Source of the DNA: Oscillospiraceae bacterium
Lineage (GTDB): Bacteria > Bacillota > Clostridia > Oscillospirales > Oscillospiraceae
Assembly (NCBI GenBank): GCA_017458025.1
Contig: JAFTGG010000093.1
Span: 1 to 10,361 of the forward strand
Direction: 5' to 3'
Length of the DNA stretch: 10,361 nucleotides
Part shown: in pieces, positions 6,338 through 10,361 of the stretch
How the letters are laid out: each line of letters starts with the position of its first letter
How positions within the stretch are numbered: position 1 is the first letter of the stretch
Position numbers and translations under genes: made by a program
Notes under the pieces: model-generated
Databases searched by the model: none
What the model saw: only the letters and a program-made list of their open reading frames with translations
What the model was told of the DNA's origin: nothing

Positions 6338-7222
6338 ATGGTCAAGAGCATGACCGGCTACGGCCGGGCAAAGCAAACCCTGAACGGACGCGACATCACC
6401 GTTGAGGTGCGCAGCGTCAACAACCGCTACCTCGATACGACGGTCAAGCTGCCGCGCGCCTTTATCTTCGCCGAGGACGCCATCAAGCAGCGCGTGCAAA
6501 AGGCGGTATCCCGCGGAAAGGTGGACGTGTTTGTCACCATCGACGCCGCCGCCGCGGACGCGACGGTCGTCACGGTAAACGAGGCGCTGGCGGAGTCCTA
6601 CATCGCGGCGCTGCGGAAGATCGGGGCGATGAACCCCAGCATGCTGCGCGGGGAGTACAGCGCCGTGGACGTCGCGCGGTTTCCCGACGTCTTGACCGTC
6701 ACGAAGGCGGAGGAGGACCTTGAGAGCGCGCAGGCGGACATCTGCGCCGTCGCGGACGAGGCGCTGCGGGCCTACAATGCGATGCGCGCGACCGAGGGCG
6801 AAAAGCTTGCGGCGGATATCGGCTCGCGGCTTGGCGCCATTGAGGCGCTGACCGGCAGGGTCGAGGAGCGATCGCCCGAAACGGTCAGGGAGTACCGCGA
6901 AAAGCTGACCGCGCGCATGCAGGAGGTGTTGCAGAGCACCACCATCGAGGAGTCGCGTATCCTGACCGAGGCCGCCATCTACGCGGACAAGATTGCCGTG
7001 GACGAGGAGACGGTGCGGCTTCGGAGCCACATTTCCCAGCTGCGCGGCATGCTTGAGTCCGACGAGCCTATGGGCCGCAAGATGGACTTCCTCATTCAAG
7101 AGGTCAATCGAGAGAGCAATACCATTGGCTCCAAGTGCAACGACGTGGACATTGCCCGCGTTGTGGTCGAGCTCAAGGCGGAGGTCGAGAAGATCCGCGA
7201 ACAGGTGCAGAACATCGAGTGA
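6338..7222 (+). CDS. yicC: YicC family endoribonuclease (YloC)
   Basis: A 294-residue protein of the usual length. The N-terminus [10 protein letters not shown] (2-11) and [11 protein letters not shown] (23-33) are the YicC-family signature. The C-terminal DUF1732-type block, [15 protein letters not shown] (245-259) followed by NTIGSK, is the most conserved part of the family. YicC proteins are cytosolic oligomeric endoribonucleases; the E. coli and B. subtilis members have been implicated in RNA decay. The ATG at 6338 has AAGGAGAG (6321-6328) 9 bp upstream, a strong site after the 23-bp gap from the J-domain gene. It opens the conserved Firmicutes string yicC-remA-gmk-rpoZ-priA. Confidence 0.95.
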   Translation: MVKSMTGYGRAKQTLNGRDITVEVRSVNNRYLDTTVKLPRAFIFAEDAIKQRVQKAVSRGKVDVFVTIDAAAADATVVTVNEALAESYIAALRKIGAMNPSMLRGEYSAVDVARFPDVLTVTKAEEDLESAQADICAVADEALRAYNAMRATEGEKLAADIGSRLGAIEALTGRVEERSPETVREYREKLTARMQEVLQSTTIEESRILTEAAIYADKIAVDEETVRLRSHISQLRGMLESDEPMGRKMDFLIQEVNRESNTIGSKCNDVDIARVVVELKAEVEKIREQVQNIE

Positions 7223-7232
7223 GAGGGAATAT

Positions 7233-7496
7233 ATGCAGCTAATCAACATAGGCTTTGGCAATCTGGTTTCCGCCGAGCGCATGCTCGCCGTCGTGTCGCC
7301 GGACTCCGCGCCGATCAAGCGGCTCATTCAGGAGTCGCGCGAGCGCGGCATGCTCATCGACGCGACTTACGGCCGCAAGACCGCGGCGGTATTCATCATG
7401 GACAGCGACCATGTGGTGCTCTCGGCGATCCCCGCCGCGAGGATTGCGGAGCGCATGGGCGTTGAGGTGCTGGGCGGCTTGGACGAGGAGGGTTGA
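7233..7496 (+). CDS. remA: RemA family DNA-binding regulator (DUF370)
   Basis: An 87-residue protein starting at ATG 7233 behind GAGGGA (7222-7227) and 10 bp after the yicC stop. A longer in-frame reading upstream would lie inside yicC and is not supported. The sequence begins [12 protein letters not shown] and contains [38 protein letters not shown] and [11 protein letters not shown], all typical for DUF370/RemA. In Bacillus RemA is a ring-forming DNA-binding protein that activates matrix and osmoprotection genes; in other Firmicutes the regulon is unknown. Placement between yicC and gmk is the conserved order. Its end carries the gmk ribosome site. Confidence 0.93.
   Translation: MQLINIGFGNLVSAERMLAVVSPDSAPIKRLIQESRERGMLIDATYGRKTAAVFIMDSDHVVLSAIPAARIAERMGVEVLGGLDEEG
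7487..7492 (+). promoter_or_regulatory. Ribosome binding site that fixes the gmk start
   Basis: GGAGGG ends 9 bp before ATG 7502 but directly abuts the in-frame TTG at 7493. The ATG at 7502 is therefore the likely gmk start, giving a 5-bp gap after remA. Confidence 0.8.
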
Positions 7497-7501
7497 ACGC
7501 A

Positions 7502-8095
7502 ATGGCAAAAGGTAAGACTTTCATTATCTCCGGCCCGTCCGGCGTCGGAAAAAGCACGGTGCTGCGCGAGCTGTTTAAGGATCGCGACGACTTGTATTTT
7601 TCCGTTTCCGCCACTACGCGCGAACCGCGCGAGGGCGAGCAGGACGGCGTCAGCTACCACTTCATCAACGTCGAACGCTTTCAGGAGATGATCGAGGCGG
7701 ACGCGTTCCTTGAATACGCCGAATACGTCGGGAACTTTTACGGCACGCCGAAGAAGTATGTCGATCGGGCGATGAACGAGGGCAAGGACGTCATTCTCGA
7801 CATTGAGGTGCAGGGCGCTTTGCAGGTCTGCACCAAGCGCCCCGAAACGATCCGCATTTTCATCGCGCCGCCGTCCTGGGACGAGCTGGAGCGCCGTCTC
7901 AAAAGCCGCGGCACCGACAGCGACGAAAAGATTCAAAAGCGCCTTGTGCGCGCGAAGGCGGAGCTCCAGACCGCCGACGTCTACGATTACTTTGTCATCA
8001 ACGACTCGGTCGACCGGGCCGTTCGTGAGATAAACGCCATCATGCTCGCCGAGCATTGCAAGCCCGCTGAGCGCATGAAAATTTTGAAAGAATAA
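7502..8095 (+). CDS. gmk: Guanylate kinase
   Basis: A 197-residue protein that phosphorylates GMP to GDP with ATP in the cytosol; the length is normal. The P-loop GPSGVGKS lies at 11-18. The GMP-binding region contains SATTREPREGEQDGVSYHF at 36-54 (Arg40 and Tyr52), and EYAEYVGNFYGTP at 71-83 is also typical. ILDIEVQGALQV at 98-109 carries the Walker B-like Asp100. RLVRAKAEL at 148-156 provides the usual Arg contacts. The ATG at 7502 is chosen because of its ribosome-site spacing; a TTG three codons upstream is in frame but has no spacing from the site. It sits between remA and rpoZ as in most Firmicutes. Confidence 0.97.
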   Translation: MAKGKTFIISGPSGVGKSTVLRELFKDRDDLYFSVSATTREPREGEQDGVSYHFINVERFQEMIEADAFLEYAEYVGNFYGTPKKYVDRAMNEGKDVILDIEVQGALQVCTKRPETIRIFIAPPSWDELERRLKSRGTDSDEKIQKRLVRAKAELQTADVYDYFVINDSVDRAVREINAIMLAEHCKPAERMKILKE

Positions 8096-8127
8096 GCCGC
8101 GGCGCGGCAGAAAGAAGGAACCCCATT

Positions 8128-8340
8128 ATGATGCTCTATCCCGCTATGACCACGCTCAACGAAAACATTCCCAACCGCTATCTGCTGGTGAACGTCGTCG
8201 CGCGCCGCGCGCGCCAGATCGCCGAGGCGGCGGACGAGGAGGGGACGCGCCTGACCGAAAAGCCCGTCACCTCCGCCATCAACGAGGTCGCCGAGGGCGC
8301 GATCAGCACCGGCGATGTGGATATCTCCATCAACCGTTGA
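8128..8340 (+). CDS. rpoZ: RNA polymerase omega subunit
   Basis: A 70-residue protein, near the usual short Firmicutes omega length. RYLLVNVVARRARQI at 17-31 is the conserved helix that binds the beta' subunit, and EKPVTSAINEVAEG at 44-57 is the second family block. Omega helps assemble and stabilise RNA polymerase. The ribosome site GAAGGAA (8114-8120) precedes two adjacent ATGs at 8128 and 8131; the second would give the more usual M-L-x-P beginning, and the spacing allows either. It follows gmk by 32 bp, a gap holding a small GC hairpin (8096-8108) without a T-run. Its stop overlaps the priA start as TTGA. Confidence 0.93.
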   Translation: MMLYPAMTTLNENIPNRYLLVNVVARRARQIAEAADEEGTRLTEKPVTSAINEVAEGAISTGDVDISINR

Positions 8341-10361
8341 GACTTGCGCAAATCGCGATCAGCGGTATCCCGTACGCCGCCGACCGGCCCTACACCTACC
8401 TGATCCCGGACGGGCTTTCCGAGACGCTTCGGGCGGGTATGCGCGTCGCGGCGCCCTTTGGCCGCGGCAATCGCCGTACCGAGGGCTTTGTGCTGGAAAC
8501 GGCCGACGGCGAGCCGGAGCGCGGCTGTAAGCCGATCGTCGCCGTGCTGGACGATGCGCCGCTGATGAACGGCGAGGCGCTGCGTCTCGTCCGTTGGATC
8601 AAGGCGCGGTACTTCTGCACCTACTACGACGCGATCAAAACGATCCTGCCGTCCGGCGTCTGGTTCCGCTATAAGGAGCTGTGGCGTCTCGCGGAGGGCC
8701 TGGACGCGGATACGGCGCTCGCCGCCGTGGCGCCGGACAGCGTGGAAGCGCTGCTCCTGCGCGAGCTCTCGGCGGTGAAAGAGGCGGAGACGGAAGCCCT
8801 CGTCGGGCTCGGCGGAGAGGAAACCGCCAAAGCGCTCAGCTCGCTGCGCGACAAGGCGCTCGTGACCGTCGAGCAGACCGCCGTGCGGACGGTCGGCGAC
8901 AAAACGCTGCGCATGGCGAGCCTCGCAATGAGTCCGGAGGACGCCATGACGGCGGTGGAAAAGAAAAAGGCCTCCGCGGCCGTGCGCTACGCGGTCGTGG
9001 AGCTTCTTTGCTCTCAAGGAACGCTGGCGTCCTCGGACGTTTATTACTACACCGGCGCGACGGCGCGGACGCTCAGAAGCCTTGAAAAGGACGGTATAAT
9101 CCGCCTTGAAAAGCAGGAGGTCCTGCGCGTCCCCGCCTATGCGGCGGCGGACGCGCCGCCCATCGTGCTGAGCGACGAGCAGCAGACCGCGTTCGAGGGG
9201 CTGGACAAGCTCGCCCGCTCCGGTATGGCGCAGGCGGCGCTGCTTCACGGCGTCACCGCCAGCGGCAAGACGCAGGTCTATATCCGGCTCATTCAGGAAA
9301 CCCTCGCGCGCGGCAAGACCGCGCTTCTGCTGGTTCCGGAGATCGCGCTGACGCCGCAGATGATGGCAAAGTTCACCGCCTACTTCGGCGACGAGGTTGC
9401 GATGCTCCACAGCGCCCTGCGCCTGACGGAGCGGTACGACCAGTGGAAGCGTATCCGCCGCGGCGAGGTCAAGGTTGTGCTCGGCACGCGCTCGGCGGTG
9501 TTCGCGCCGCTCGAAGACCTCGGCGTCGTCATCATGGACGAGGAGCAGGAGGGAACCTACACCTCCGAAAACCCGCCGCGCTATCAGACCCGCGATATCG
9601 CGCAGTTTCGCTGCGCCCAACACGGCGCCCTGTTGCTGCTCGGTTCGGCAACGCCAACGGTGGAAACGTCGTATTACGCGCGAAGCGGTCGCTATCAAGT
9701 CTTTCGCCTTTACAAACGATATAACGAGCAAAGCCTTCCGCGGGTGACCATCGCCGACATGCGGCAGGAGCTGCGCGGCGGCAACGACGGCATTTTGAGC
9801 GCGCCGCTGCGGCGCGAGCTGCGGGCGAACCTTGAGCGCGGGGAGCAGAGCATTCTGTTCCTCAACCGCCGCGGAAACGCGCGCATGCTGCTGTGCGGCG
9901 CGTGCGGCTCCGTGCCGGAATGTCCGCGGTGCAGCGTGCCGCTGACCTATCATTCGGCTAACCGTCGGCTCATGTGCCACTACTGCGGCTTTTCGCAGCC
10001 GGTATTCGACCGCTGTCCGGACTGCGGCAGCCCGATGCGGCCGGTCGGCGCCGGCACGCAGAAGGTCGAGGAGGAGCTGCGCGCGGCGTTTCCGGACGCC
10101 GGCGTGCTGCGCATGGATATGGACACCGTCGGCGCGGCGCACGGGCATGAAAAGCTGCTCAAGCAAGTTACCGAGAAAAACGTCCCGATCCTGCTCGGCA
10201 CCCAAATGGTCGCAAAGGGGCTGGATTTTGAAAATGTGACGCTGGTCGGCGTGCTGGCGGCGGACCTGGCGCTCTATGTGGACAACTACCACGCCGCAGA
10301 GCGGACGTTCAGCCTGCTGGCGCAGGTCGTGGGCCGCGCGGGGCGCGGCAGCAAGCAGGGG
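8337..10361 (+). CDS. priA: PriA, primosomal replication restart helicase (3' end outside window)
   Basis: An open frame of 675 codons from TTG 8337 to the window edge; roughly the last 60-80 residues of a typical PriA are missing. PriA reloads the replisome at stalled forks. Domains in order: N-terminal 3'-end-binding domain (about 1-100, with DRPYTYLIPDGL and RVAAPFGRGNRRTEG), winged helix, then the helicase core. Walker A is HGVTASGKT with Lys311; PEIALTPQM and GTRSAVFAPL follow. The Walker B box reads DEEQ at 401-404 where PriA usually has DEEH. A zinc region has eight cysteines in four C-x2-C pairs (from CGACGS to CPDCGS). GTQMVAKGLDF and QVVGRAGRG are motifs V and VI. The TTG start overlaps the rpoZ stop, with no clear ribosome site; the next in-frame ATG at 8439 would cut the N-terminal domain. 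coaBC, often between rpoZ and priA, is absent. Confidence 0.95.
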   Translation, partial: MRLAQIAISGIPYAADRPYTYLIPDGLSETLRAGMRVAAPFGRGNRRTEGFVLETADGEPERGCKPIVAVLDDAPLMNGEALRLVRWIKARYFCTYYDAIKTILPSGVWFRYKELWRLAEGLDADTALAAVAPDSVEALLLRELSAVKEAETEALVGLGGEETAKALSSLRDKALVTVEQTAVRTVGDKTLRMASLAMSPEDAMTAVEKKKASAAVRYAVVELLCSQGTLASSDVYYYTGATARTLRSLEKDGIIRLEKQEVLRVPAYAAADAPPIVLSDEQQTAFEGLDKLARSGMAQAALLHGVTASGKTQVYIRLIQETLARGKTALLLVPEIALTPQMMAKFTAYFGDEVAMLHSALRLTERYDQWKRIRRGEVKVVLGTRSAVFAPLEDLGVVIMDEEQEGTYTSENPPRYQTRDIAQFRCAQHGALLLLGSATPTVETSYYARSGRYQVFRLYKRYNEQSLPRVTIADMRQELRGGNDGILSAPLRRELRANLERGEQSILFLNRRGNARMLLCGACGSVPECPRCSVPLTYHSANRRLMCHYCGFSQPVFDRCPDCGSPMRPVGAGTQKVEEELRAAFPDAGVLRMDMDTVGAAHGHEKLLKQVTEKNVPILLGTQMVAKGLDFENVTLVGVLAADLALYVDNYHAAERTFSLLAQVVGRAGRGSKQG

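Noticed and set aside
6993..7232. Upstream extension of remA to 6993
   Set aside because: It would lie inside yicC and add about 80 residues of Arg/Ser-rich sequence absent from the RemA family; ATG 7233 has a good ribosome site and the correct N-terminus.
7493..7501. TTG at 7493 as the gmk start
   Set aside because: It directly abuts the ribosome site, leaving no spacing; ATG 7502 has 9 bp and gives the usual guanylate kinase N-terminus.
8096..8108. GC-rich hairpin between gmk and rpoZ as a terminator
   Set aside because: The stem is only 5 bp with a 3-nt loop and has no T-run; rpoZ has its own ribosome site just downstream.
8178..10292. 704-codon open frame on the minus strand opposite rpoZ/priA
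   Set aside because: The plus frame gives unmistakable RpoZ and PriA. The minus frame is Arg/His/Ala-rich without any recognisable motif and is open only because GC-rich codons rarely form stops in that frame.

Overview
The window looks like a chromosomal core region of a GC-rich member of the Clostridia (Firmicutes), probably an uncultured Oscillospiraceae/Ruminococcaceae-type gut bacterium. The grounds are the order yicC-remA-gmk-rpoZ-priA, a CdaA/CdaR pair, RemA and a DUF5685 protein (all Firmicutes-type), combined with strong G/C preference at third codon positions. Every gene is on the + strand. I see no mobile element, CRISPR array, tRNA, rRNA or clear break in any gene.

Region 1 (1-701), isoprenoid precursors: the last 31 codons of ispD, then a complete ispF (MEP pathway). 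It closes with a textbook intrinsic terminator at 671-701. A weaker hairpin overlaps the ispD stop codon.

Region 2 (751-2120), sulfur/selenium handling: a small DUF3343 protein (putative Se/S carrier-like family) overlaps by ATGA a class V aminotransferase of the EF2568-type cysteine desulfurase group. The two probably act together as persulfide/selenide donor and carrier.

Region 3 (2121-10361, running off the window): a promoter-like sequence at 2167-2195 precedes nine genes with gaps of at most 32 bp or short overlaps, consistent with one long transcription unit. It opens with cdaA-cdaR (cyclic di-AMP synthesis and its membrane regulator), without the usual glmM. Next come three tightly packed genes: an RseC-family membrane protein with a four-Cys cluster, a DUF5685 protein, and a J-domain protein with a Cys-rich tail. 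The operon then continues into the housekeeping set yicC-remA-gmk-rpoZ-priA, lacking coaBC between rpoZ and priA. PriA is cut by the window end.

The most interesting part is the RseC-DUF5685-DnaJ cassette. All three proteins carry Cys clusters. The DUF5685 protein also has two Asp-rich motifs whose sequence context resembles the substrate-binding motifs of squalene/phytoene synthases. A second point of interest is the free-standing DUF3343/desulfurase pair.
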